Part shown: one piece after another, positions 1-7,991 of the stretch
How the letters are laid out: every line of letters starts with the position of its first letter
Numbering within the stretch: the stretch's first letter is position 1
DNA from: Legionellaceae bacterium UBA2794
GTDB taxonomy: Bacteria; Pseudomonadota; Gammaproteobacteria; Legionellales; Legionellaceae
DNA length: 25,233 nt
Assembly: GCA_002352055.1 (NCBI GenBank)
Contig: DEHS01000086.1
Span: forward strand, 1,678-26,910
Direction of reading: 5' to 3'
The notes under the pieces: model-generated
Seen by the model: the letters and a program-made list of their open reading frames with translations, nothing else
The model's database searches: none
What the model was told of the DNA's origin: nothing
Position numbers and translations under genes: made by a program

Positions 1-164
1 TGATAAGTGTCATCACTAAATCTAATCTGCATAAAATTTTATTTGCACCATTAGGTTAATAAATAGCCAACATGCGCCATACACACATTACTTATCAGTA
101 TTGGAGTGGTTTCTCAGCTCATCCCATAGTAAAGTACACCGATTTTGTACCGGCAATGCAGATT

Positions 165-791
165 ATGGCGAAGTTATATTTTTATTATGCAGCAATGAAT
201 GCAGGCAAAAGCACCGTTTTATTGCAATCGAGTCATAATTATCGAGAGCGAGGCATGCTTACACTACTACTGACTCCCTCGATAGATACCCGTTTTGCTC
301 AGGGGACTATTACTTCACGTATTGGTTTATCAGAAGAGGCGGCAATTTTTAACCCAGCAGATAACCTGTATGACATAGCGCTACTGTTACATAACAAGTC
401 CCCTTTGGCATGCGTTTTTATTGATGAGGCGCAATTCTTAACCAAAGACCAAGTGTTTCAATTAACAGAAATTACTGATCAGCTATCCATCCCCGTATTG
501 GCTTATGGGTTACGGACTGACTTCAAAGGAGAGCTATTTCCTGGAAGTCAGGCTCTTTTAGCCTGGGCTGATGAAATTGCGGAATTAAAAACTATTTGTC
601 ATTGCGGACGCAAAGCTACTATGAATGTGAGAATTAATCAGTATGGGGAAGTACTGGATGAAGGGGAGCAGGTTTTGATTGGAGGAAATGAGTCTTATAT
701 TTCTGTATGTCGTCTTCATTTCAAGCGTAAAGAAGCAAATTTCAAACATCAGTATAATATATTGTTCAATAAAGATACCAATCTACTTTAA
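165..791 (+). CDS. tdk: Thymidine kinase
   Basis: Cytosolic type II thymidine kinase, phosphorylating thymidine (and deoxyuridine) to the 5'-monophosphate with ATP in pyrimidine salvage. The protein opens MAKLYFYYAAMNAGKST, which contains the P-loop (residues about 9-17) and closely resembles the E. coli Tdk N-terminus as I recall it. A Walker B-like FIDEAQF follows, then the C-terminal zinc-finger cysteines (TICHCGRK, later SVCRLHF). The frame is open from 72, with ATGs at 72, 156 and 165. I chose 165 because it gives the family N-terminus and a usual length of 208 aa; no good ribosome binding site precedes any of the three. The gene is followed after 49 nt by two MFS genes and deoB, which suggests a nucleoside salvage unit. 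Family assignment is secure; the exact start is not. Confidence 0.93.
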   Translation: MAKLYFYYAAMNAGKSTVLLQSSHNYRERGMLTLLLTPSIDTRFAQGTITSRIGLSEEAAIFNPADNLYDIALLLHNKSPLACVFIDEAQFLTKDQVFQLTEITDQLSIPVLAYGLRTDFKGELFPGSQALLAWADEIAELKTICHCGRKATMNVRINQYGEVLDEGEQVLIGGNESYISVCRLHFKRKEANFKHQYNILFNKDTNLL

Positions 792-798
792 AATTTGA

Positions 799-804
799 TA
801 TAAT
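799..804 (+). promoter_or_regulatory. Possible -10 box before the first MFS gene
   Basis: A perfect TATAAT lies just after the tdk stop and about 37 nt before the GTG start of the first transporter. The hexamer 17 bp upstream (TACCAA) is a poor -35, so this could be chance in AT-rich DNA, or an internal promoter that lets the transporters be expressed apart from tdk. Confidence 0.3.
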
Positions 805-840
805 TTGCCGCAACTTTTAGACCTTGATTTAGGAGTAACA

Positions 841-2109
841 GTGTCACATTCTGCCGCAGTGGATTCGAGGGTTTTTGTACCTCGTGGTGACTTGATGGCA
901 TGGATTGTATGCCTCTCTGCTGGTCTCTTCTTTTTATATGAATTTTTTCAATTAAATATTTTTGATGTTATAAATCAACCCTTGCGCGATGAATTTCATT
1001 TGAATGCCACGCAATTAAGCTGGATGTCCAGTGCTTATTTGTGGGCAGATATTCTTTTTCTTCTCCCTGCTGGTATCATTCTGGATCGATTTTCAACTCG
1101 AACCGTTATTATTACCGCTATGATGGTTTGTGTCATAGGTACCGTAGGTTTTGCGTTAACTAGTTCATTTTTTCTTGCATCCTTTTTTCACTTCTTATCC
1201 GGTATAGGAAATGCGTTTTGCTTTTTATCCTGTATCGTCTTAGTATCACATTGGTTTCCTCCCCGAAGACAAGCTCTGGTTATAGGCTCTTTAGTAACTA
1301 TGGCCTTTATCGGGGGCATGATGGCGCATACTCCATTCGCTTATCTTAATGAATTGTTTGGCTGGCGCCAGGCTCTGTTAATCGATGGTGCGGTGGGTGC
1401 TCTTTTACTGTTCTGGATTTATTTAATTGTTCAGGACAGACCCATTGGTGCCCCTGTTCGCAGTCAAGTCAGTCAGGGAAGTCCTTTTCCTGGTTTTATC
1501 AATGCTTTATCTAATCCACAAAATTGGCTTGCCGGTTTATTTACATCTTTTTTAAATTTGCCGATTATGGTTTTATGTGCTTTATGGGGGGCGACGTATC
1601 TCCAGGTAGTGCATGGTTTATCTGAGATTGCTGCAAGTAATGTAGTCAGTATGATATTTATAGGAAGTATTATTGGTTGTCCTGTTGTAGGATGGTTATC
1701 TGATACGCAAGGACGACGCAAACCTTTAATGATCATAGGTGCGGCCGCTACATTAATAACGGTTATCCCCTTGTTTCTGGATATGTCCTTATCCTCAGTA
1801 ACTTTGAGTATCCTGTTTTTTGCTTTAGGATTTTTTACCAGCACCCAGGTAATTTCCTACCCGTTAATTGCGGAAAGTAATCCTGCAGATAATACTGGTG
1901 CTTCAACAGGAATAGCATCTGTGATTATTATGGGTGGTGGTGGCGTGGGTCAGGTATTATTTGGATGGCTAATGAGTCATCATGCAACTGCTTCAGGAAT
2001 AAATTATTCTGTTGCTGATTTCCAATTTGCAATGTGGATATTTCCAATTGCGGCAATCGCAGCTTTAATCGCGGTGTTAATGACACGTGAAACATACTGC
2101 AAACGATAA
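841..2109 (+). CDS. MFS transporter, Pht-type, first of a tandem pair
   Basis: Inner-membrane Major Facilitator Superfamily transporter of 422 aa with about twelve hydrophobic segments. It has the Legionella Pht-like N-terminus (WIVCLSAGLFFLYEFFQLN), an LDRFSTR loop after TM2, a SHWFPPRR segment before the middle of the protein, and GWLSDTQGRRKP, the second-half copy of the MFS loop motif. The GTG start at 841 is preceded by AGGAG at 831-835; the open frame upstream of it is probably untranslated. It is a clear paralogue of the next gene (both have an FCFL...SHWFPP block and an FTS.QVISY block). Lying between tdk and deoB, it is probably a nucleoside importer; the L. pneumophila phtC-phtD locus is known for thymidine salvage, and this pair is the likely counterpart. 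Substrate is inferred; which is PhtC and which PhtD cannot be told here. Confidence 0.88.
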   Translation: MSHSAAVDSRVFVPRGDLMAWIVCLSAGLFFLYEFFQLNIFDVINQPLRDEFHLNATQLSWMSSAYLWADILFLLPAGIILDRFSTRTVIITAMMVCVIGTVGFALTSSFFLASFFHFLSGIGNAFCFLSCIVLVSHWFPPRRQALVIGSLVTMAFIGGMMAHTPFAYLNELFGWRQALLIDGAVGALLLFWIYLIVQDRPIGAPVRSQVSQGSPFPGFINALSNPQNWLAGLFTSFLNLPIMVLCALWGATYLQVVHGLSEIAASNVVSMIFIGSIIGCPVVGWLSDTQGRRKPLMIIGAAATLITVIPLFLDMSLSSVTLSILFFALGFFTSTQVISYPLIAESNPADNTGASTGIASVIIMGGGGVGQVLFGWLMSHHATASGINYSVADFQFAMWIFPIAAIAALIAVLMTRETYCKR

Positions 2110-2129
2110 GGTTGAGGAGTAGGTTAGTG

Positions 2130-3410
2130 ATGCAAACAGTGGATAATTTAAATGTTTATGATGATTTTAAGTCCTCATTGTTACCTTGGCTTGTGTGTTT
2201 TGCCGCAACAATGTTTTTCTTCTATGAGTTTATTCAAGGGAACATGTTTGCATCGATAGCCGCAAATATCATGCAGGATTATCATATCCAGGCAGATAAA
2301 ATGGCCTATTTATCCAGTATTTATTATTTATCTAATGTTATCTTTTTATTTATTGCCGGCATGGTTCTAGATCGATTTTCAATCAAAAATACTATATTAA
2401 TCGCTATGTTTTTTTGTGTGGTGAGTACTTTTATTCTCGCTTTTTCGCATTCTTTTTATATTGCTTTGTTTTGTCGTTTTGTCACCGGGATTGGTAGTGC
2501 TTTTTGTTTTCTCGGCCCGGTACGATTAGCATCACATTGGTTCCCTCCTAAGCGAATGGCTTTAGTTACGGGTGCTATAGTTACTGTAGCGATGACTGGA
2601 GGAATGTTAGCGCAATATCCTTTAACCAAACTGGTAGCTTACGTCGGGTGGCGTCAGGCCGTGCAGGACGTGGGTATTTTGGGATTGGTCATGTTGGTAT
2701 TTATGATCTTTTGGATTAAAGAGAGGCCTGAAGTTGCGGTGAAAGAAGAAGGAGAGCCTATTCAGGTTCTGGTGGCCGCGAAAAAGGCTTATTTAAATCC
2801 TCAGTATTTACGAGCTGCGTTTTACACAAGTTTGATGAATATGGCCATTGCCGTTTTTGGTGCAATGATGGGAACTTTATATCTGGAGCAACGTTTAGGT
2901 ATTGGGGCTGAACAGGCAGCAATGATAAATGGGATGTTATTTTTTGGTGCAATCATAGGCGCTCCTTTAGTTGGATGGATATCTGACAAAGCAGGGTTAA
3001 GGATTTTGCCCATGAAAATTGGGGTACTTGCTTCTATGCTTACCTTGGTTGCTATTCTTTATTTGCCAGTTTCAGTATCGCAGATGACGATATTATTCTT
3101 TTTATTAGGGTTATTTACTTCAGCACAAGTAATTAGTTATGCACTTGTCGCAGAGAGTAGTTCTCCCATGATGACTGCGACTGCAGTGAGTGTCATATCC
3201 ATTTTGACTCAAGGGGGCTACCTTGTTTATCAAAATTTATTCAGCACCTTATTAACAAAACAGGGTGGTATGCATCTAATCGATGGTATTCCTGTTTACA
3301 ATCTGGCTGCCTATCAATATGCAGCAGTGATATTGCCCTTAGGATTATTAATTGCATATTTTATGCTATTTGGTTTAAGAGAAACTCGTTGCCAACAGGT
3401 TGAGCAATGA
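2130..3410 (+). CDS. MFS transporter, Pht-type, second of a tandem pair
   Basis: Second MFS permease, 426 aa, 12 predicted membrane segments. It shares with the preceding gene the motifs LPWLVCFAATMFFFYEF near the N-terminus, AGMVLDRFS after TM2, TGIGSAFCFLGP, ASHWFPPKR, LVGWISDKAG in the second half, and GLFTSAQVISYALVAES near the C-terminus, so the pair arose by duplication. ATG at 2130 follows GAGGAG at 2114-2119; a GTG one codon earlier (2127) is an alternative start. The 3' end overlaps deoB by the tetranucleotide ATGA, implying translational coupling of transport with nucleoside sugar breakdown. The likely substrate is a nucleoside such as thymidine, inferred from the neighbours and from the phtC-phtD precedent in L. 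pneumophila. Whether the two permeases work separately or together cannot be read from sequence. Confidence 0.88.
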   Translation: MQTVDNLNVYDDFKSSLLPWLVCFAATMFFFYEFIQGNMFASIAANIMQDYHIQADKMAYLSSIYYLSNVIFLFIAGMVLDRFSIKNTILIAMFFCVVSTFILAFSHSFYIALFCRFVTGIGSAFCFLGPVRLASHWFPPKRMALVTGAIVTVAMTGGMLAQYPLTKLVAYVGWRQAVQDVGILGLVMLVFMIFWIKERPEVAVKEEGEPIQVLVAAKKAYLNPQYLRAAFYTSLMNMAIAVFGAMMGTLYLEQRLGIGAEQAAMINGMLFFGAIIGAPLVGWISDKAGLRILPMKIGVLASMLTLVAILYLPVSVSQMTILFFLLGLFTSAQVISYALVAESSSPMMTATAVSVISILTQGGYLVYQNLFSTLLTKQGGMHLIDGIPVYNLAAYQYAAVILPLGLLIAYFMLFGLRETRCQQVEQ

Positions 3411-4636
3411 GGGGCTCGGGGCGCGTCTGTATTTTATTAATGGATTCATTTGGTATTGGTGCAAGTCTTGATGCCTCATCCTATGGGGACGAGGGCGCTA
3501 ATACATTTATTCACATTCATGAGTTTTGTGAACGTGGACAGGGTGATACAGCCTATCGTCAGGGACCATTAACACTTCCCAATTTAGCCAAACGTGGTTT
3601 GTATCATGCTGCTGTAGCCAGCTCTGGCTTAAATTTTGTGGATTTATCTTCTTTACCCGAACCGCAGAGTTATTATGGGTACGCGGTAGAACAAAGCCTG
3701 GGTAAGGATACACCAAGTGGTCATTGGGAAATCGGTGGCGTTCCTGTGACTTTTGAATGGGGTTATTTTCCGGATCATCCCAAGTGTTTCCCTCCCGAAT
3801 TAATTGAGGCTTTCCTTAATAAAACGGGTTTACCAGGTGTCTTGGGTGAAAAGCATGCTTCTGGCACGACCATCCTTGAAGAGTTAGGTGATGAGCATCT
3901 TCGCACGGGTAAACCTATAGTATATACCTCAGCCGATAGTGTATTCCAAATCGCAGCTCATGAAGAAGCATTTGGCTTGCAGCGACTCTACGACGTGTGC
4001 GCCATAGCTCGGGATTTAGTTGATGAATACCAAATTGGTCGGGTTATTGCCCGTCCTTTTACCGGAACTTCCGGCTCTTATAAGCGCACCGCAAATCGGA
4101 AAGATTATGCAACTTTACCTCCCGAACATACTTTATTGGATTATCTTAAAGAGGCAGGGCGGGAAGTAATTGCGATAGGTAAGATTGCGGATATTTATGC
4201 GCATCAGGGAATAACTCAAACAATTAAAGCGGATGGTAATATGGCTTTGTTTGATGCAACCCTTGCTGCAATGAATACTGCGCCCGCAGGAAGTCTTGTT
4301 TTTACTAATTTTGTGGATTTTGATTCCTCTTACGGGCATCGACGTGATACGGCAGGATACGCTCATGCATTGGAGCTTTTTGATAAACGTTTGCCTGAGC
4401 TTGATGCTTTACTAAAGCCTGATGATTTAGTGGTTATTGCCGCTGATCACGGATGCGATCCCACTCTTCCTGGATCGGATCATACTCGCGAACACATTCC
4501 CGCCCTGGTTTATGGACCTGGTCTTGGGAGTCGTTTTATCGGACGACGCGATACTTTTGCAGATATCGGTCAAAGTATCGCAGAGTATCTTGAGATAGAT
4601 CCTTTAAATTACGGAATTTCATTTCTTAAAAAATAA
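3407..4636 (+). CDS. deoB: Phosphopentomutase
   Basis: Cytosolic, Mn-dependent phosphopentomutase that interconverts (deoxy)ribose 1-phosphate and 5-phosphate, linking nucleoside phosphorolysis to central metabolism. Length (409 aa) is that of the bacterial DeoB family. Alkaline-phosphatase-superfamily motifs are in order: the metal-binding MDSFGIG with Asp13, the catalytic loop GKDTPSGHWE around Thr102, YTSADSVFQIAAHEE, DFDSSYGHRRD, and the C-terminal metal ligands AADHGCDPT and SDHTREH. The start ATG overlaps the stop of the upstream MFS gene (ATGA), so it belongs to the same transcript. No nucleoside phosphorylase or deoxyribose-phosphate aldolase is seen in this window, so those steps must be encoded elsewhere. 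Two repeat elements follow the stop and may help end transcription. Confidence 0.96.
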   Translation: MRGSGRVCILLMDSFGIGASLDASSYGDEGANTFIHIHEFCERGQGDTAYRQGPLTLPNLAKRGLYHAAVASSGLNFVDLSSLPEPQSYYGYAVEQSLGKDTPSGHWEIGGVPVTFEWGYFPDHPKCFPPELIEAFLNKTGLPGVLGEKHASGTTILEELGDEHLRTGKPIVYTSADSVFQIAAHEEAFGLQRLYDVCAIARDLVDEYQIGRVIARPFTGTSGSYKRTANRKDYATLPPEHTLLDYLKEAGREVIAIGKIADIYAHQGITQTIKADGNMALFDATLAAMNTAPAGSLVFTNFVDFDSSYGHRRDTAGYAHALELFDKRLPELDALLKPDDLVVIAADHGCDPTLPGSDHTREHIPALVYGPGLGSRFIGRRDTFADIGQSIAEYLEIDPLNYGISFLKK

Positions 4637-4677
4637 TAGGCAAGTTAGTTATATATAGAATTGGGCTATTCCTCTTC

Positions 4678-4775
4678 GTAGCCCATAATAGCAAAGCGTA
4701 TTACGGGAGCATTTATCAAGCTCAGCAAGTGTCTTGCAACTCCCGTATTACGACTTCGTCTAATACGGGCTACGA
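4678..4775. repeat. 98-bp inverted-repeat element (REP/MITE-like), copy 1
   Basis: The element begins GTAGCCC and ends GGGCTACGA. It contains two hairpins. The left one is CCCATAATA (4682-4690) / TATTACGGG (4699-4707) with an 8-nt loop and one mismatch. The right one is CCCGTATTA (4742-4750) / TAATACGGG (4761-4769), perfect, with loop CGACTTCGTC. The two hairpin arms, about 33-35 nt each, are approximate inverted copies of each other around a less conserved centre. A short TGGGCTA (4662-4668) just upstream can also pair with TAGCCCA (4679-4685). It lies between convergent deoB and the sugar porter gene, so it could also act as a bidirectional transcription stop. No transposase is nearby. Confidence 0.8.
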
Positions 4776-4782
4776 TTTTTTT

Positions 4783-4880
4783 GTAGCCCGTAATAGCAAA
4801 GCGTATTACGGGAAATTTATCAATTTCAACAGGTGCCATTTCATGTCCCATATTACCATTCCGTCTAATATGAGATACGA
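4783..4880. repeat. 98-bp inverted-repeat element, copy 2
   Basis: Second copy in the same orientation, same length, at a 105-bp period. Its left hairpin is perfect: CCCGTAATA (4787-4795) / TATTACGGG (4804-4812), loop GCAAAGCG, identical to the loop of copy 1. The right hairpin has decayed: CCCATATTA (4847-4855) / TAATATGAG (4866-4874), one mismatch and a changed loop. The central part still resembles copy 1 (ATTTATCAA shared). Copies 1 and 2 therefore look like an old tandem duplication. Confidence 0.78.
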
Positions 4881-4899
4881 ATAACATATCTAATTATTC

Positions 4900-6315
4900 C
4901 TAATTAGACGGTAACAACGAAGATTTCGTTTTAGTCATCTCATCTCGAAGATCTTCTTCGCGTCCTAAATAACGCAAGGGTTTTCCCGACATGATGTAAT
5001 TCTCAATGTGTTCCAAACTAATATTTTTAGTTTCTGGCATGTATAAATAAGTGTAAATCAAGCCCAGGAAACAAATAATGGCATATAAGCCAAAAGTGTA
5101 TTCAATCCCCAAGGTATGTTGCAAAAGAGGGAAACTAAAAATCACGATGGTATTAAATGTCCAGTTACTCATAGCGGACAGGCCCATCCCTGCGCCACGG
5201 ACATGTAATGGGAAAATTTCTGCCATAGCAATATGAGGAATTGGGCCCACGCTAATTGCAAATGAGAAAATATAAACGGTCAAACAGATTACTGACAGAT
5301 AAGCCATTCCTGCCACATGATTAAGGGAAAAGAGGCATAATGCAAACAGGCTAAGGCAGGTGCCAGCAAATCCAATAAGTAATAATTTACGTCGTCCTAA
5401 TTTATCAACCGATAAAATTGCAATAACGGTGACTAATAAATTAACCAGACCTATGCCCATAGTTGCTAATATTTGGCCAGTTGCGCTATTCAAACCTAAA
5501 TTTTTAAACAATTCGGGAGCAAAATAAATCACCACATTTATTCCACTTAATTGTTGCAGACAAAATAACATCGTTCCTAACAGCAAAACAGGTAATAATG
5601 GTCTTTTAAACAACAATAACCAGCTCCCTTGCTTTGGTTCATTCGCTAAAGTTGTCTCAATGTCCATCAACTCCTGATCAATATTATTATTATTCCTTAA
5701 TCTCTTTAATGAACGCTTTGCAGCATCACGTTTATCAATACTGCATAGCCACCGGGGCGATTCAGGCATAAATAAGATACCAATGCTTAATATTAAAGCA
5801 GGTAAAGCACTTGAGGCAAACATGGCACGCCAGGCCTGATGCTCGATAAGCAAATAATTAACCGAATAGGAACAGACAATACCTATTGTCATCGCCAATT
5901 GATATATAGCTACAACAGCACCCCTGGCTTCACCTTTAGCAGTTTCAGCTAAATATAACGGAGTAAGAACTGATGCCATACCAATTGCAAGACCTAAAAC
6001 AAGACGCGATAGCACTAAAATTGCTATAGAGTTCGCAAGACCTGCTCCTAAAGCGCCGAAGAAAAAAAGAAATCCGGCACAGGATAATAAGGTACGACGA
6101 CCAAATCGTCTGGCTCCTTTTGTCGCCATAAACATTCCAATAATCATAGACCCAAATAAAGCGCCAAATGGTAAGGCTGAGGCCATAACCCCTATATGAG
6201 TTGCATTAAGATCAAAATGATTTTTTACCAAATCCAGGGATCCGGCAATAATTCCCTCATCGTAGCCAAATAAAAAACCTGCAACTGAGCCTATTATTGC
6301 AACTAACCAAGCCAT
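4900..6315 (-). CDS. MFS sugar porter, probable glucose:H+ symporter
   Basis: Inner-membrane sugar transporter of the MFS sugar porter family, 471 aa, 12 membrane segments. Diagnostic motifs in order: FGYDEGIIAGSL in TM1, GRRTLL in the loop after TM2, MPESPRWL before the central loop, QQLSGINVVIYFAP in TM7, DKLGRRKLLL in the second-half loop, and MPETKNISLE after TM12. It resembles the YwtG/XylE/GalP group. The ATG at 6315 follows AAGGAG at good spacing. It is the last gene of the zwf-pgl-edd-glk-eda cluster, 48 nt after eda, and since the cluster phosphorylates and oxidises glucose, glucose is the probable substrate. L. pneumophila has a sugar porter called ywtG in the same place. Substrate is inferred from context. 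Confidence 0.92.
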   Translation of the reverse strand: MAWLVAIIGSVAGFLFGYDEGIIAGSLDLVKNHFDLNATHIGVMASALPFGALFGSMIIGMFMATKGARRFGRRTLLSCAGFLFFFGALGAGLANSIAILVLSRLVLGLAIGMASVLTPLYLAETAKGEARGAVVAIYQLAMTIGIVCSYSVNYLLIEHQAWRAMFASSALPALILSIGILFMPESPRWLCSIDKRDAAKRSLKRLRNNNNIDQELMDIETTLANEPKQGSWLLLFKRPLLPVLLLGTMLFCLQQLSGINVVIYFAPELFKNLGLNSATGQILATMGIGLVNLLVTVIAILSVDKLGRRKLLLIGFAGTCLSLFALCLFSLNHVAGMAYLSVICLTVYIFSFAISVGPIPHIAMAEIFPLHVRGAGMGLSAMSNWTFNTIVIFSFPLLQHTLGIEYTFGLYAIICFLGLIYTYLYMPETKNISLEHIENYIMSGKPLRYLGREEDLRDEMTKTKSSLLPSN

Positions 6316-6363
6316 GTAATACTCCTTTTAATTATCTATTTCCCATCACACAAACGATTTTAA

Positions 6364-7011
6364 TTAACAAATAGTTGCCGTATTTACCCTCTGGCATAAA
6401 TTAGATATCAACTCCCAATCACTCCTGTTAATAGCATCATCAGGAACTATCCAGGAGCCACCAACACATGAAACATTAGATAATGCTAAATAGTCTTTAT
6501 AATTTTCTGCATTTATTCCACCGGTTGGACAAAATCGAACCTCAGGAAATGGACCATGAATAGAACGTAACATAGGGATACCGCCAGCTGCCGCTGCAGG
6601 AAAAAATTTAAAATGGGTATACCCCTCCTCCATCGCAGTCATAAGTTCTGAAACACTACTGACACCTGGTATTAAAGGAATTGATGCGCGCATGCCGGCA
6701 CTCAGCAAAGTCTTGGTGAATCCAGGACTAATCGCAAATTTGGCTCCAGCCGCTATAGCCAGCTCGAGTTGCACAGGTGAAGTTACTGTTCCAACTCCTA
6801 TTAACGCTTTGGGAAATGTTTGCGTTAATAATTGTAATGCATCTAATGCCACTGGTGTTCTGAGCGTGACCTCCATTACGTGAATATCCCCAGCAAAAAG
6901 TGCTCTTGCCAAAGGAATTGCGTGCTCTAAATTTTTAATCACGACAACAGGAATAACAGGTGATGCCGCAAATACGGCTGCTGGCTGAATGGACCAATCA
7001 GGACACGACAT
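6364..7011 (-). CDS. eda: KDPG aldolase (2-keto-3-deoxy-6-phosphogluconate aldolase)
   Basis: Class I aldolase that cleaves 2-keto-3-deoxy-6-phosphogluconate to pyruvate and glyceraldehyde 3-phosphate, the last step of the Entner-Doudoroff pathway. 215 aa, one TIM barrel. Seen motifs: VMEVTLRT with the catalytic glutamate, GVGTVTS, HFKFFPA with the Schiff-base lysine, and FCPTGGI for phosphate binding. The ATG at 7011 follows GGAG at good spacing; the open frame extends only to a TTG at 7023. It overlaps the 3' end of glk by 14 nt. The enzyme may also cleave 4-hydroxy-2-oxoglutarate, as in other bacteria. Confidence 0.96.
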   Translation of the reverse strand: MSCPDWSIQPAAVFAASPVIPVVVIKNLEHAIPLARALFAGDIHVMEVTLRTPVALDALQLLTQTFPKALIGVGTVTSPVQLELAIAAGAKFAISPGFTKTLLSAGMRASIPLIPGVSSVSELMTAMEEGYTHFKFFPAAAAGGIPMLRSIHGPFPEVRFCPTGGINAENYKDYLALSNVSCVGGSWIVPDDAINRSDWELISNLCQRVNTATIC

Positions 7012-7975
7012 CGAACTCTCCAACTAATGATTGTTTTAAGTAAACCGCTGCACCTAGAATTCCAGGCTGTTCTGCAGTGACCACATAGGTCGGGATGAGG
7101 GAATTAAAATCGCTAAAGCGTCCTTTATCCTCGAAACGTAATCGAAACTCACTGTGATACATTAATGACAGGATTCTTGGGACAATACCACCGGCAATAT
7201 AGACTCCGCCGAAGGAACTAAACGTTAAGGCCAAATCCCCGGCATATGTTCCTAAAATCGCAAAAAACTGTGCAATAGTTGCTTGCGCGATGGTGCACTG
7301 TTGCGTTAAGGCTTTATTTATAATCTCTGGAGCTGAGAGCGGATCTATTTCTTTTTGATAAAATGCGGTCAACGCTTTATAAAGATTTTCCAGACCTTGT
7401 CCTGATAGTAATCGCTCATAAGAAATATGACTGAAATTATTTTTAAGGTAATTAAAAATAAACCATTCCTGCTCCGTTTTAGCACCCCAATCGGCATGGC
7501 CACCTTCTCCTGCATAAGGGGTATAACCATGAGGGCCAGGTACCAAATAAGCCACTCCTAAACCCGTTCCCGCGCCTAAAACAACCTTAATTTTACCCGC
7601 ATCCGAATACCCGTTTCCAATCTGAATTAGTTCATGATTTGCCAAAGCAGGCAAGCACATGGCGACAGCTGTAAAATCATTTATAACTTTAAACTCAAAT
7701 AAGCCTAGCTGTTTTTTTAATTCTTTAATTGAAAATCGCCAATGACAATTAGTCATGCTGATGAGGTCATCCAGAACAGGACAAGCAATGGCTACAGCCA
7801 CTCTTTGAATGTTTTCAAGAGATTGTTGTTTTGTATAAGCTGCTAAAACAGATTCAAAACTTGGAAAAGCAGCACAAGGATAAATTTCTATTTTATCCAT
7901 CTGTAGTGTATTTAGATTGACTCGGCTAAATCGGGCAAATGTTCCACCAATATCAGCAACAATGGCGTAGTTCAT
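6998..7975 (-). CDS. glk: Glucokinase
   Basis: Cytosolic ATP-dependent glucokinase making glucose 6-phosphate, the substrate of Zwf in the same operon. The proposed start gives MNYAIVADIGGTFARFSRVN, with the phosphate-binding DIGGT motif at the very N-terminus as in bacterial Glk. Further on are GAGTGLGVAYLV, the sugar-site EGGHADWG, and GGVYIAGGIVPRI near the C-terminus. 325 aa, close to the E. coli enzyme. The frame stays open far upstream into edd; I start at 7975 because only that gives the family N-terminus and an AAGGG lies just upstream. An ATG at 7999 overlapping the end of edd is an alternative. The stop overlaps eda. Confidence 0.95.
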   Translation of the reverse strand: MNYAIVADIGGTFARFSRVNLNTLQMDKIEIYPCAAFPSFESVLAAYTKQQSLENIQRVAVAIACPVLDDLISMTNCHWRFSIKELKKQLGLFEFKVINDFTAVAMCLPALANHELIQIGNGYSDAGKIKVVLGAGTGLGVAYLVPGPHGYTPYAGEGGHADWGAKTEQEWFIFNYLKNNFSHISYERLLSGQGLENLYKALTAFYQKEIDPLSAPEIINKALTQQCTIAQATIAQFFAILGTYAGDLALTFSSFGGVYIAGGIVPRILSLMYHSEFRLRFEDKGRFSDFNSLIPTYVVTAEQPGILGAAVYLKQSLVGEFDVVS

Positions 7976-7991
7976 AAGCCCTTCATTTACT

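Noticed and set aside
1473..1844. 123-aa open frame on the - strand inside the first MFS gene.
   Set aside because: It is the antisense shadow of a well-supported membrane protein gene, with no ribosome site or recognisable domain.
4666..4887. 73-aa - strand frame over the 98-bp repeats, with internally repeated VIRFAI.GYK/E segments.
   Set aside because: The peptide repeat is just the translation of the tandem inverted-repeat elements; it lacks a gene context or start signal.
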